Virus record (IMG/VR): IMGVR_UViG_3300006925_000169
Span: 1-22,415 of that record
Direction: 5' to 3' (one strand)
DNA length: 22,415 bases
Source of the DNA: a virus
The notes below the pieces were generated by a model that was not told the origin of the DNA, did no database searches, and saw only the letters and a program-made list of their open reading frames with translations. This document shows positions 13,309 through 19,414 of this stretch, piece after piece (position 1 is the first letter of the stretch; the number at the start of each line of letters is the position of its first letter). A program made the position numbers and the translations under genes.

Positions 13309-13480
13309 ACGCAGAGGCGCAGGTACTAAGCCCGCTATGGTGCATACCAACGTGCGCCTGCCAGAGCATGTAGTAGATTACTTCAAAAACAATTTCACTA
13401 ACTACACTGCGGAGATACGCAGGGTGCTCGAAGCACACGTAGATGACGAATTAGTTTTCGGAGACGAACCCGCCAACTAA
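13292..13480 (+). CDS. Ribbon-helix-helix DNA-binding protein candidate, 62 aa
   Basis: A 62-residue basic protein. After a disordered Arg/Lys N-terminus comes HTNVRLPEHVVDYFKNNF, then NYTAEIRRVLEAHV. This is the beta-strand, helix, turn, helix pattern of Arc/MetJ/CopG-type repressors, with the VRLP strand that inserts into the DNA major groove. Such proteins dimerise and bind short palindromes. ATG 13292 is chosen because GGAGG lies 9 bases upstream; the TTG at 13286 is too close to it. It is the last gene of the operon and is followed at once by palindrome copy 9 and a terminator. It is the best candidate in the window for the protein that reads either palindrome family. Confidence 0.72.
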   Translation: MNSTVRRRGAGTKPAMVHTNVRLPEHVVDYFKNNFTNYTAEIRRVLEAHVDDELVFGDEPAN

Positions 13481-13497
13481 CCTACAATTTGTAGGTT
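13479..13497. repeat. 19-bp palindrome copy 9 (loop ATT)
   Basis: AACCTACA-ATT-TGTAGGTT. It overlaps the TAA stop of the ribbon-helix-helix gene and lies 7 bp before the operon terminator, mirroring copy 2. Confidence 0.92.
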
Positions 13498-13504
13498 CCC
13501 CTGA

Positions 13505-13527
13505 CCCCGCCAAGTGCGGGGTTTTTT
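13505..13527 (+). terminator. Rho-independent terminator of the early operon
   Basis: Stem CCCCGC (13505-13510) / GCGGGG (13516-13521), loop CAAGT, then six T (13522-13527). Confidence 0.92.
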
Positions 13528-13532
13528 ATGCC

Positions 13533-13561
13533 TTTACAAAGTCCAAACTATTCGCTATTCT
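13533..13561 (+). promoter_or_regulatory. Promoter for the nuclease/polymerase block
   Basis: -35 TTTACA (13533-13538), 17-bp spacer, -10 TATTCT (13556-13561). It starts 5 bp after the terminator T-tract. The first ATG is only 6 bp beyond the -10, so the transcript would be leaderless or nearly so. There is no GTACCAC operator here, so its control differs from that of the upstream promoters. Confidence 0.55.
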
Positions 13562-13567
13562 TCTTGA

Positions 13568-13900
13568 ATGGCTATGACTCCCGAGAAGAAAGTTAAGAAC
13601 AAAGTAGTGCGCTTACTCAAAGAGTACGGCGCGTATTACTTCTTCCCCGCATCGTACGGCATGGGCAGGAGCGGCGTCCCTGACATAGTGTGCTGCCTAC
13701 GCGGGTGCTTCATTGGCATCGAGTGCAAAGCAGGCAAGAACAAACCTACCCCCTTGCAAGAGAAAGAACTTGCAGACATTATAAAAGCCGGTGGCGTATC
13801 CTGCGTGATTAACGAGGACAACATGGCCGAGCTTGAATCTATTTTAACTACAGTGATGAGCAAGGATACTAATGATGGACTTACTGGTGGTCGACTTTGA
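13568..13900 (+). CDS. VRR-NUC nuclease (PD-(D/E)XK superfamily)
   Basis: A 110-residue nuclease with the motif line GVPDIVCCLRGCFIGIECKAG (about residues 36-56): the PD aspartate, then E-C-K as the (D/E)XK pair, followed by TPLQEKEL with the conserved Gln. This is the compact stand-alone VRR-NUC form found in many phages, related to the nuclease of FAN1 and to Holliday junction resolvases. It probably cleaves branched or flapped DNA during replication or packaging. There is no clear Shine-Dalgarno before ATG 13568, and a second in-frame ATG lies at 13574. Its end overlaps the polymerase gene by 29 nt. Confidence 0.9.
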   Translation: MAMTPEKKVKNKVVRLLKEYGAYYFFPASYGMGRSGVPDIVCCLRGCFIGIECKAGKNKPTPLQEKELADIIKAGGVSCVINEDNMAELESILTTVMSKDTNDGLTGGRL

Positions 13901-15725
13901 GACTTACTACGCGAAAGACTACGGACTACGCAAGCTAACTACAGAAGAATACATACGCGACCCACGCTTCGAGGTGATTGGCGTTGCGGTCAAGAACTAT
14001 CATCACTCCGCACAGCAAGAAGCTGCTGCCCCACTTTGGTTTACAGGATCAAAGAAACAGGTAGCAGAATTCCTTTCTCAGTTTGACTGGGAGAACTCAA
14101 TTGCTCTCGCTCATAATGCCATGTTTGATATGGCAATTCTTAACTGGCACTTTGGTATTAAGCCCAAGAAGATTGCAGATACTCTAGCAATGGCACGGGC
14201 TATCCACTCTATCGAAGTAGGTGGCAGTCTGGCCGCCCTCTCTGAATACTACGAGCTTGGCGCAAAAGGAACTGAGGTTCACGATGCAATAGGCAAGCGG
14301 CGCCTCGACTTCACCAAGGCAGAAATGGAAGCCTACGGAGGCTACTGCCAACAGGACGTGGAGCTGACCTACAAACTGTTCAAAGTGCTAGTCAAAGACT
14401 TCCCCGTATTCGAGCTTAACCTTATTGACCTGACCATCCGCATGTTTAGCGAGCCTAGTCTGGTGCTAGATAAAGACATACTGGAGGCCCACTTGAAGGA
14501 GGTTAAGGATACTAAAGAAGCACTAATGGCTAAGGTCACTCACGACAAGAAAAAGCTAACAAGCAACCCACAATTTGCCGAGCTACTGCGCTCGTATGGA
14601 ATCGAGCCGCCGACTAAGATAAGCCCCGCGACGGGCAAGGAAACCTTCGCCTTCGCTAAGAGTGACGAGGCATTCAAGGCACTGCAAGAGCACGAGAACC
14701 CAGAGGTACAGGCTATAGTTGCTGCCCGACTTGGGGTGCGCTCTACCATTGAAGAGACACGCACGCAGCGGTTTATCGACATTGCAGAACGTGGCACACT
14801 CCCTATCCCCTTGCGTTACTACGCGGCGCACACCGGACGGTGGGGTGGGGACGATAAGATCAACATGCAGAACCTACCCCGAGGCTCGCAGTTGAAGAAG
14901 GCAATGTGCGCACCACGCGGGTACAAGTTTATCGACTGTGACTTGTCGCAGATCGAAGCACGTACGCTAGCATGGCTAGCCGAGGAAGAGGACTTAGTAG
15001 AGGCTTTCGACAGGGGGGACGACGTGTATAAGATCATGGCGTCAGCTATCTACGATAAGCCCGAGACTGAGATAACTAAGGACGAGCGGTTCGTTGGTAA
15101 GACTACGATACTAGGAGCAGGCTACGGCATGGGGGCCGCTAAGTTCCAAGCACAGTTGAAAAACTTCGGGGTCTACTTAGAAGAGGAAGAATGCCAAAGG
15201 ATCATCGACGTATACCGTGATACATACCCAGAGATACCCGCCCTTTGGAGAGCTGCGAACAAGGCGCTCAAGACTATGATGGACGACGAGGTGGAGGAGC
15301 TAGGCCGCTCAGGTATCCTTACAGTTGAGGGTGATACAGGTATACGGCTACCGAACGGGCTGTACATAAAGTACCCCAACCTGCGAGTGCAGGAGGCAGA
15401 AGAGGAAGACGGGTACGACGAGACGGTTTACGACACCCGTAAGGGTAGAGCTATAATCCCCAACCGCATCTACGGTGGGAAGGTTATTGAGAACGTTTGT
15501 CAAGCATTGGCAAGGATTGTGATTGGCGAGCAGCTTCTTAGAGTTGCTAAGAAATACAAAGTTGTTATGACGGTGCACGATGCGATAGGCTGTATCGTCC
15601 CAGAAGATGAAGTAGAAGAGGCGATGCACCACGTTGAAGAAATAATGAAGGTGCGACCGACTTGGGCGCCCGACTTGCCTTTAGATTGCGAAGGCGGCTA
15701 CGGGAATTCATACGGAGAGTGTTAA
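13872..15725 (+). CDS. Family A DNA polymerase with 3'-5' exonuclease (Leu762 type)
   Basis: A 617-residue replicative polymerase. The DEDDy proofreading domain shows VDFET (D8, E10), HNAMFD (D86) and YCQQD (Y158, D162). The polymerase domain shows motif A CDLSQIEAR (catalytic D357), motif B R406-x3-K410-x3-L414-x3-Y418-G, and motif C TVHDAIG (D570). The residue aligned with Phe762 of E. coli Pol I is Leu414. In motif C the Glu after the catalytic Asp is replaced by Ala571. There is no 5'-3' exonuclease domain, as in most phage family A polymerases. It starts inside the end of the VRR-NUC gene (AAGGA about 8 bases before ATG 13872; ATG 13875 is also possible), so the two are coupled. Confidence 0.96.
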   Translation: MMDLLVVDFETYYAKDYGLRKLTTEEYIRDPRFEVIGVAVKNYHHSAQQEAAAPLWFTGSKKQVAEFLSQFDWENSIALAHNAMFDMAILNWHFGIKPKKIADTLAMARAIHSIEVGGSLAALSEYYELGAKGTEVHDAIGKRRLDFTKAEMEAYGGYCQQDVELTYKLFKVLVKDFPVFELNLIDLTIRMFSEPSLVLDKDILEAHLKEVKDTKEALMAKVTHDKKKLTSNPQFAELLRSYGIEPPTKISPATGKETFAFAKSDEAFKALQEHENPEVQAIVAARLGVRSTIEETRTQRFIDIAERGTLPIPLRYYAAHTGRWGGDDKINMQNLPRGSQLKKAMCAPRGYKFIDCDLSQIEARTLAWLAEEEDLVEAFDRGDDVYKIMASAIYDKPETEITKDERFVGKTTILGAGYGMGAAKFQAQLKNFGVYLEEEECQRIIDVYRDTYPEIPALWRAANKALKTMMDDEVEELGRSGILTVEGDTGIRLPNGLYIKYPNLRVQEAEEEDGYDETVYDTRKGRAIIPNRIYGGKVIENVCQALARIVIGEQLLRVAKKYKVVMTVHDAIGCIVPEDEVEEAMHHVEEIMKVRPTWAPDLPLDCEGGYGNSYGEC

Positions 15726-15730
15726 GTTTC

Positions 15731-15760
15731 GCGGGGGTTTTTGTGTGTTTTTCCCCCCGC
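15731..15760 (+). terminator. Hairpin after the polymerase gene, possible terminator
   Basis: GCGGGGG (15731-15737) pairs with CCCCCGC (15754-15760) across a T-rich 16-nt loop, 6 bp after the polymerase stop. There is no T-tract behind it, so it may be a weak terminator or an mRNA-stabilising hairpin. The remaining ~175 bp to the next gene hold further GC-rich inverted segments (for example GCCC/GGGC before CTTTATT at 15913-15919) and no supported gene. Confidence 0.5.
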
Positions 15761-15936
15761 ATACCCCAGCGGGCGGTGGGTAGGTTTCATCATGACCACA
15801 ACACCCGCAGTGTACAACAGGAGCAATCATCACTCGTCCTAGCCCGCTGCGAAGCGCGCTTGGTTCGTCGTTCTCCGCACTGTGTGTACACCGGCTAGCC
15901 CACGCTACGGGCCTTTATTAATTTTGGAGAATAGAT

Positions 15937-16188
15937 ATGAGTTTAGTTAAAAATGTTGAATGGAGCGTACAACATGTCGTTCCCAGTGAGCTGCAAGACT
16001 ACTTAAATAAAAAATCTGCCGATGGGTTTGAACTGTTCGACGCGTTTGATGGGGACGAAGCAACTCTTGTAATTATGCACAAAACTATTCCTCCCGAAGG
16101 AGATTGGAAAACAACCGTAGGCTCAACAACCAACAGTGAACTTATAAATAAGTTACGCCAGAAAAGCATGGGGCACGCCAATGAATGA
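15937..16188 (+). CDS. Unknown 83-aa protein
   Basis: An unrecognised 83-residue soluble protein with a clear GGAG ribosome site. The N-terminal half (VEWSVQHVVPSELQDYLNKKSADGFELFDAF) followed by a strand (ATLVIMHKT) resembles the small alpha/beta fold of proteins that begin with WEY...L..L...GW, often annotated DUF4177-like. The similarity is too weak for a call. It heads a run of very short overlapping genes. Confidence 0.68.
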   Translation: MSLVKNVEWSVQHVVPSELQDYLNKKSADGFELFDAFDGDEATLVIMHKTIPPEGDWKTTVGSTTNSELINKLRQKSMGHANE

Positions 16189-16321
16189 TAAAGACCCAGT
16201 AATAGCTGATCTCAATCGGTACCTGACCACGCTCGAAGAAGACTACGAAGACCCGTTTGATAAAGAGCAAGCGCGGAAAGAGTGGTTAGCTGACTCGATG
16301 GATTGGGAGGACGAGGACTAA
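16181..16321 (+). CDS. Unknown 46-aa acidic protein
   Basis: A short frame of 46 residues from ATG 16181 to the TAA at 16319-16321. It starts 8 nt inside the end of the previous gene, and its stop overlaps the ATG of the next (TAATG). It is very acidic (LEEDYEDPFD, SMDWEDED). It is supported by the tight tiling with both neighbours and by the lack of another gene covering this stretch. Function unknown. Confidence 0.55.
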   Translation: MNDKDPVIADLNRYLTTLEEDYEDPFDKEQARKEWLADSMDWEDED

Positions 16322-16512
16322 TGAGTGGCAAAGGTAGTAGACGTAGACCATCCCTTATCCCTGCTAAAGACTTCGGGGAGAACTGGGCAAAAATCTTTGA
16401 GAAACAAAAACAGGAGAAGCAAAAGAATGCTGACAGCACAGATGGCAAAACCGACCGACCCGATGCCGGAACAGACACCGCTCCAAAAACAGACGGGCGG
16501 GACTCACTATAA
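16321..16512 (+). CDS. Unknown 63-aa basic, probably disordered protein
   Basis: 63 residues from ATG 16321 (TAATG overlap with the previous stop). The N-terminus is basic (GKGSRRRPSLIPAKDFGENWAKIFEKQKQEKQKN), and the last ~28 residues are a low-complexity Thr/Asp/Lys tail. The first segment may form one amphipathic helix. The final 86 nt overlap the DUF3310 gene in another frame, so part of the tail may be an accident of that overlap. Function unknown. Confidence 0.5.
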   Translation: MSGKGSRRRPSLIPAKDFGENWAKIFEKQKQEKQKNADSTDGKTDRPDAGTDTAPKTDGRDSL

Positions 16513-16684
16513 GAACATGGCGATCCAACCTGCCGAGTACGCAGAGAAGAACGGCTTGTCCCTGCTAGAAGGTAACGTAGTGAAATACATTACGCGTTGG
16601 AAGTTAAAGGGGCAACCCTTATCGGACTTGGAAAAGGCGAAGCACTGCATCGACCTGCTAATTGAGATACATAACGTCAAATGA
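16427..16684 (+). CDS. DUF3310 family protein
   Basis: 85 residues. The core GGTHYKNMAIQPAEYAEKNGLS, followed by LEGNVVKYITRWK and then a helix ending in CIDLLIEI, is the hallmark of DUF3310, a small helical family widespread in phages and sometimes annotated as a nucleotide kinase without good evidence. ATG 16427 is chosen because AGGAG lies 10 bases upstream and the family core begins soon after; the frame is open further upstream but that part is a shadow of the overlapping gene. It overlaps the next gene by ATGA. Its place among replication genes fits a role in nucleotide or DNA metabolism. Confidence 0.88.
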   Translation: MLTAQMAKPTDPMPEQTPLQKQTGGTHYKNMAIQPAEYAEKNGLSLLEGNVVKYITRWKLKGQPLSDLEKAKHCIDLLIEIHNVK

Positions 16685-16809
16685 AAATAACAATCGAAGT
16701 CGATGGCGCAGATGCAGAGGAGATTATGGCTTTGTTGCAACGAGCTAGCGAAGCAGTAGAAAAGCTAGAAGCCATCCTTCAGGAGTTTGAAGATGCTGAT
16801 AAAGTGTAA
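16681..16809 (+). CDS. Unknown 42-aa acidic helical protein
   Basis: A short gene of 42 residues, from the ATG that shares ATGA with the DUF3310 stop to the TAA at 16807. MKITIEVDGADAEEIMALL begins with a beta strand; the rest is one amphipathic, heptad-like helix (LQRASEAVEKLEAILQEFEDA), suggesting dimerisation. It overlaps the next gene by 17 nt and contains that gene's AGGAG. Function unknown. Confidence 0.6.
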   Translation: MKITIEVDGADAEEIMALLQRASEAVEKLEAILQEFEDADKV

Positions 16810-17308
16810 CGCCGCAGATCATCTGTATTTAATAGAAGATGACCCAGTAAGGCCGAACATGTTTAAAGACGACAGCGTGCGGTTTGAAGACCCGTTTCAT
16901 GTCTACGCAGAAGTGAACGACGAGACAGGTGAGATAGCCGCAGTTGTTTGTGTAGTGGTATGTAGGTTTGTACCGCAGTCCGAGACGCAGTTAAAGTTTA
17001 TAGCCGCAGGCAGGCTTACTGATATAGAAGAAGCACTAGAAGAAAGAGAGGCTATGCACGGCGCATTAGGTACAGTGCTATGTCCTTACTCAATCTGGTC
17101 TTATCAGAGAGGGCACGGCAGCCAGTTGATTAGTAACTTACTAGAAGCCACGCCCGTTATGCACCCTGAAGTAGACGCAGTAATAACTATGTCTCCGCAC
17201 ACGGCTGTGGCTATGAAGTTCCATTTAACTAACGGCGCAGGACCGTTTTCCACTAACGAAGAAACCGTTAACTACGAGTACGAGATAGAAGAACAAACAA
17301 TACACTAG
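16793..17308 (+). CDS. GNAT-fold protein resembling the malonyl-CoA decarboxylase catalytic domain
   Basis: 171 residues. Several spaced motifs follow the order of the catalytic part of malonyl-CoA decarboxylase (MCD): YSIxxxQxGxxG (residues 99-110), then TMSP (133-136), FHLTNGA (143-149) and VNYEYEI (159-165). In MCD the corresponding patterns are YSISxTQxGLxGI, TLSPxPGF, xHLxNGA and MVNYLYDL. The RGHGSQLI stretch also fits the acetyl-CoA-binding motif of GNAT enzymes, and MCD has a GNAT-like fold. The protein is far shorter than MCD and lacks the helical N-terminal domain and the insertions between motifs. A phage acyl-CoA-binding or acetyltransferase role is more likely than true decarboxylase activity. 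ATG 16793 has AGGAG 7 bases upstream. Confidence 0.6.
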   Translation: MLIKCNAADHLYLIEDDPVRPNMFKDDSVRFEDPFHVYAEVNDETGEIAAVVCVVVCRFVPQSETQLKFIAAGRLTDIEEALEEREAMHGALGTVLCPYSIWSYQRGHGSQLISNLLEATPVMHPEVDAVITMSPHTAVAMKFHLTNGAGPFSTNEETVNYEYEIEEQTIH

Positions 17309-17320
17309 TAGGAGGAAGCC

Positions 17321-17725
17321 ATGACGCCTTCCCTAATGTGCGTGGCACTTGCAGTTTACTTTGAGGCCCGGGGCGAACCCGATGCCGGACAAATTGCAGT
17401 TGCTCAAGTAATACAAAACAGAATTGAAGACCCACGTTACCCAGACAATGCGTGTGACGTGGTTAAGCAAGGGTACTACTGGAATGGGTTTCCTATCCGG
17501 CACAAATGCCAGTTTAGTTTTTACTGTGACGGCAAGAGCGACAACCCACACAACAGGCAGGCTTGGTTTAACGCGCTGTACATTGCGCACCTAAGCGGTT
17601 TGGTGGATGACGTTACAGATGGCGCGACCCATTATCATAGTACAAAGGTGTTCCCCCAGTGGGCTTACACCGGAGAAGTAACAACCAAGATACACAAGCA
17701 TGTGTTTTACAAGGGCATTAACTAA
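17321..17725 (+). CDS. SleB-like cell wall hydrolase
   Basis: 134 residues that match the Hydrolase_2/SleB catalytic domain from end to end. AVYFEARGE (residues 11-19) holds the likely catalytic Glu15, then AVAQVIQNRIEDPRYP, QFSFYCDGK and GATHYHSTKVFPQWA near the C-terminus. These enzymes cleave peptidoglycan glycan strands. The protein begins directly with the catalytic domain, with no signal peptide and no binding domain. In a phage it would serve as an endolysin needing a holin, or in DNA entry. It has a strong AGGAGG ribosome site. Its position among replication genes, away from the structural block, is unusual. No holin or spanin is seen next to it. Confidence 0.88.
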   Translation: MTPSLMCVALAVYFEARGEPDAGQIAVAQVIQNRIEDPRYPDNACDVVKQGYYWNGFPIRHKCQFSFYCDGKSDNPHNRQAWFNALYIAHLSGLVDDVTDGATHYHSTKVFPQWAYTGEVTTKIHKHVFYKGIN

Positions 17726-17979
17726 TGACTACTACCAGAATCGACGTGATGACCGCCGAAGAACGTGAGCGATTACGCAAAGAGTTAGAGAAACAGATAG
17801 CAGAGTTCGAGGCTAAAGGTGGGAAGATAACTCAGTGCCCCCGCAATGCTTACACTGAAACCGATGTTGATGGTAGGAAAAAGCGCAAGCACGGAGTAAG
17901 TTTTTCGTCCGACTCGCTAACTGACCCAATAAAAAGAACAATAGGCGGGTTCGTGCCGCGCAAGAAAGGGGAGGAGTAA
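17725..17979 (+). CDS. Unknown 84-aa basic protein
   Basis: 84 residues, starting in the TAATG overlap with the hydrolase stop. A charged N-terminal helix (AEERERLRKELEKQIAEFEA) is followed by KGGKITQCPRNAYTE. A helix ending in F-x-A-x-GGKI-x-x-CP is a pattern I associate with small phage early proteins of unknown function. The C-terminus is basic (KKRKHG, VPRKKGEE). Nucleic-acid binding is plausible but unproven. Confidence 0.68.
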   Translation: MTTTRIDVMTAEERERLRKELEKQIAEFEAKGGKITQCPRNAYTETDVDGRKKRKHGVSFSSDSLTDPIKRTIGGFVPRKKGEE

Positions 17980-17981
17980 AT

Positions 17982-18203
17982 ATGGAGTTAGAAATAAGAA
18001 GCGATGTGCCTGTACCTACTACTCTAAAAGCAGGGCCGACTTCTAAGTATGAACCGTTGCTTGAAATGAAAAAGGGCGACAGCGTAAAGCTGAAAAACTT
18101 GTTAGCAGCTAAAGCGGCTCAGATGCTGCTTAGTAGGCACGACATGGGCGCAACGATGCGCAAACAAAAAGACGGCACTTATATATTGTGGAGAGTTTTC
18201 TAA
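17982..18203 (+). CDS. Small conserved phage protein, 73 aa
   Basis: 73 residues, with a GGGGAGGAG ribosome site. The pattern of a short N-terminus, then SKYEPLLEMKKGDSVKL, a helix and a final TYILWRVF strand matches a common phage small-protein family with KYP-x-x-x-M-x-x-GDS and a C-terminal RxW/WRV strand. Function unknown. It is the second of two unknowns placed between the hydrolase and the nuclease genes. Confidence 0.7.
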   Translation: MELEIRSDVPVPTTLKAGPTSKYEPLLEMKKGDSVKLKNLLAAKAAQMLLSRHDMGATMRKQKDGTYILWRVF

Positions 18204-18358
18204 TGGCTAAACAAAAAATGAATGGCCCACGGTGTGATGTGTGTGGTTCCTACGGGGCAAGTAAGATTTCTATGTTCTGCCCCGACTGCAAAGAAACAGT
18301 AGTTAAGTGCAGCACGTTGTGGAAGAAACCAAAAGGCCAAACTAATGTACGAGTATAA
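18203..18358 (+). CDS. Small zinc-ribbon protein, 51 aa
   Basis: A short gene, 51 residues from ATG 18203 (TAATG overlap with the previous stop) to the TAA at 18356. Two CxxC knuckles (CDVC at residues 12-15 and CPDC at 26-29), followed by another Cys at 36, predict a zinc ribbon. The rest is Lys-rich, suggesting nucleic-acid binding. Its end overlaps the thermonuclease start by 14 nt, so the two are coupled. Confidence 0.65.
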   Translation: MAKQKMNGPRCDVCGSYGASKISMFCPDCKETVVKCSTLWKKPKGQTNVRV

Positions 18359-18752
18359 CTGCAAGATCGTAAGGGTCGTGGACGGAGATACAGTCGATGT
18401 GGATATTGACCTTGGCTTTGATACTTGGAAGTGCGGTGAGCGCATTCGTCTGTATGGTATTGATACTCCAGAGTGCCGCACACGAAATGCTCTCGAAAAG
18501 AAAGCCGGATTCTTGGCGAAGGAGTTTGTCGAGAGAGCCTTACACGTCGGGGGAACCTACAAACTCTCCACGAGAGACAAGGGCAAGTACGGACGCTACC
18601 TCGGAGTTATAACTATAGAGGGCACGCTAACTATTAATGCTGCTTTAGTAAGCGAAAACCTAGCCATAACTTATAACGGTGAGGGCAAGTACATTACAAA
18701 GCCCCAGCACGAAGCGAACTACGAAATTCTAAAAGAGAAGGGTCTCCTATGA
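18345..18752 (+). CDS. Staphylococcal-nuclease-like thermonuclease (SNase)
   Basis: 135 residues covering one complete SNase (OB-fold) domain. VVDGDTVDVDI carries the Ca2+-binding Asp, then IRLYGIDTPECR holds the catalytic Arg, Asp-Thr and Glu, and KGKYGRYLG holds the second catalytic Arg. All positions needed for Ca2+-dependent cleavage of DNA or RNA are present. Unlike secreted SNases it has no signal peptide, so it should act in the host cytoplasm, for example in host DNA breakdown or nucleotide recycling. It shares ATGA with the following nuclease gene. Confidence 0.93.
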   Translation: MYEYNCKIVRVVDGDTVDVDIDLGFDTWKCGERIRLYGIDTPECRTRNALEKKAGFLAKEFVERALHVGGTYKLSTRDKGKYGRYLGVITIEGTLTINAALVSENLAITYNGEGKYITKPQHEANYEILKEKGLL

Positions 18753-19414
18753 CAGCTTGGTCTTACAGCAGCATAAGCACGTTCAAGCAATGTCCTAAGA
18801 AATACTACCATCTAAAAGTAGCTAAGGATGTTAAAGATAAAGGTAACGCTGCGACTTTCTATGGCAACGAAGTGCATAAAGCTGCCGAGCACTACATAAG
18901 AGACGGCGAGCCTATCCCCGCTAAGTTTGACTACGTTAAGAAAATCCTAGATGCGTTTAACCGTATCGAAGGCGAGAAGCATTGCGAAATACGCATGGCT
19001 GTGGCTAAGGAGGACAACGCTTTCAAACCTACTACGTTCTTTGCCAAAGACGTTTGGTGGCGCGGCATTGTCGACTTGTTAATAGTAAACGGCGATAAGG
19101 CTTACCTTATAGATTACAAGACAGGTAAGAACGCTAAGTACGCCGACACCAAACAGCTTGACTTAATGGCGGGCGCTACGTTTGTTAATTACCCCGAAGT
19201 AAAAGTCATTAAGTCTGCGTTAGCATATGTAGTAAGCAATGAGTTCATACAAAAAAAGCACACCGTAGATATGTATAAGTCGTACTTAAGTGTGTTCAAT
19301 GATGAGCTAGAAAGACTAGAAGTAGCACAAGAAAACGATGTGTGGAATGCAATCGACGGGCCGCTGTGTGCGTTCTGTCCGGTTACTAGCTGTGAGCATA
19401 ACAGGAGAAGATAA
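18749..19414 (+). CDS. Cas4/RecB-like PD-(D/E)XK exonuclease with a predicted Fe-S cluster
   Basis: 221 residues. SSISTFKQCPKKYYH (C15) at the N-terminus, GNEVH (H43), GIVDLL (D109), IDYKTG (D122, K124) and Q136 form the RecB-type active site. Near the C-terminus CAFCPVTSC supplies C207, C210 and C215. One Cys before and three after the nuclease core is the layout of the 4Fe-4S cluster in Cas4 and AddB. The likely activity is a 5'-3' ssDNA or end-processing exonuclease used in phage recombination. It lies between the thermonuclease and a second PD-(D/E)XK-like gene. There are no Cas1/Cas2 genes or CRISPR repeats nearby, so a CRISPR role is not indicated. Confidence 0.9.
   Translation: MTAWSYSSISTFKQCPKKYYHLKVAKDVKDKGNAATFYGNEVHKAAEHYIRDGEPIPAKFDYVKKILDAFNRIEGEKHCEIRMAVAKEDNAFKPTTFFAKDVWWRGIVDLLIVNGDKAYLIDYKTGKNAKYADTKQLDLMAGATFVNYPEVKVIKSALAYVVSNEFIQKKHTVDMYKSYLSVFNDELERLEVAQENDVWNAIDGPLCAFCPVTSCEHNRRR

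Noticed and set aside
5673-13497. The palindromes as a CRISPR array
   Set aside because: Spacing is irregular (250 to 2000 bp), genes fill the gaps, and no CRISPR-associated genes are present apart from a Cas4-like phage nuclease.
15792-15842. A 16-codon open frame after the polymerase gene
   Set aside because: It is too short and has no ribosome site or coupling to neighbours.
18556-18566. AACCTACAAAC inside the thermonuclease gene, and TGTAGGTTTG near 16960, as further palindrome copies
   Set aside because: Each is only a half-site inside a coding frame, without the second arm.
18749-19414. Cas4-like gene as part of a CRISPR adaptation module
   Set aside because: No Cas1, Cas2 or repeats are nearby; stand-alone Cas4-like nucleases are common in phage recombination blocks.
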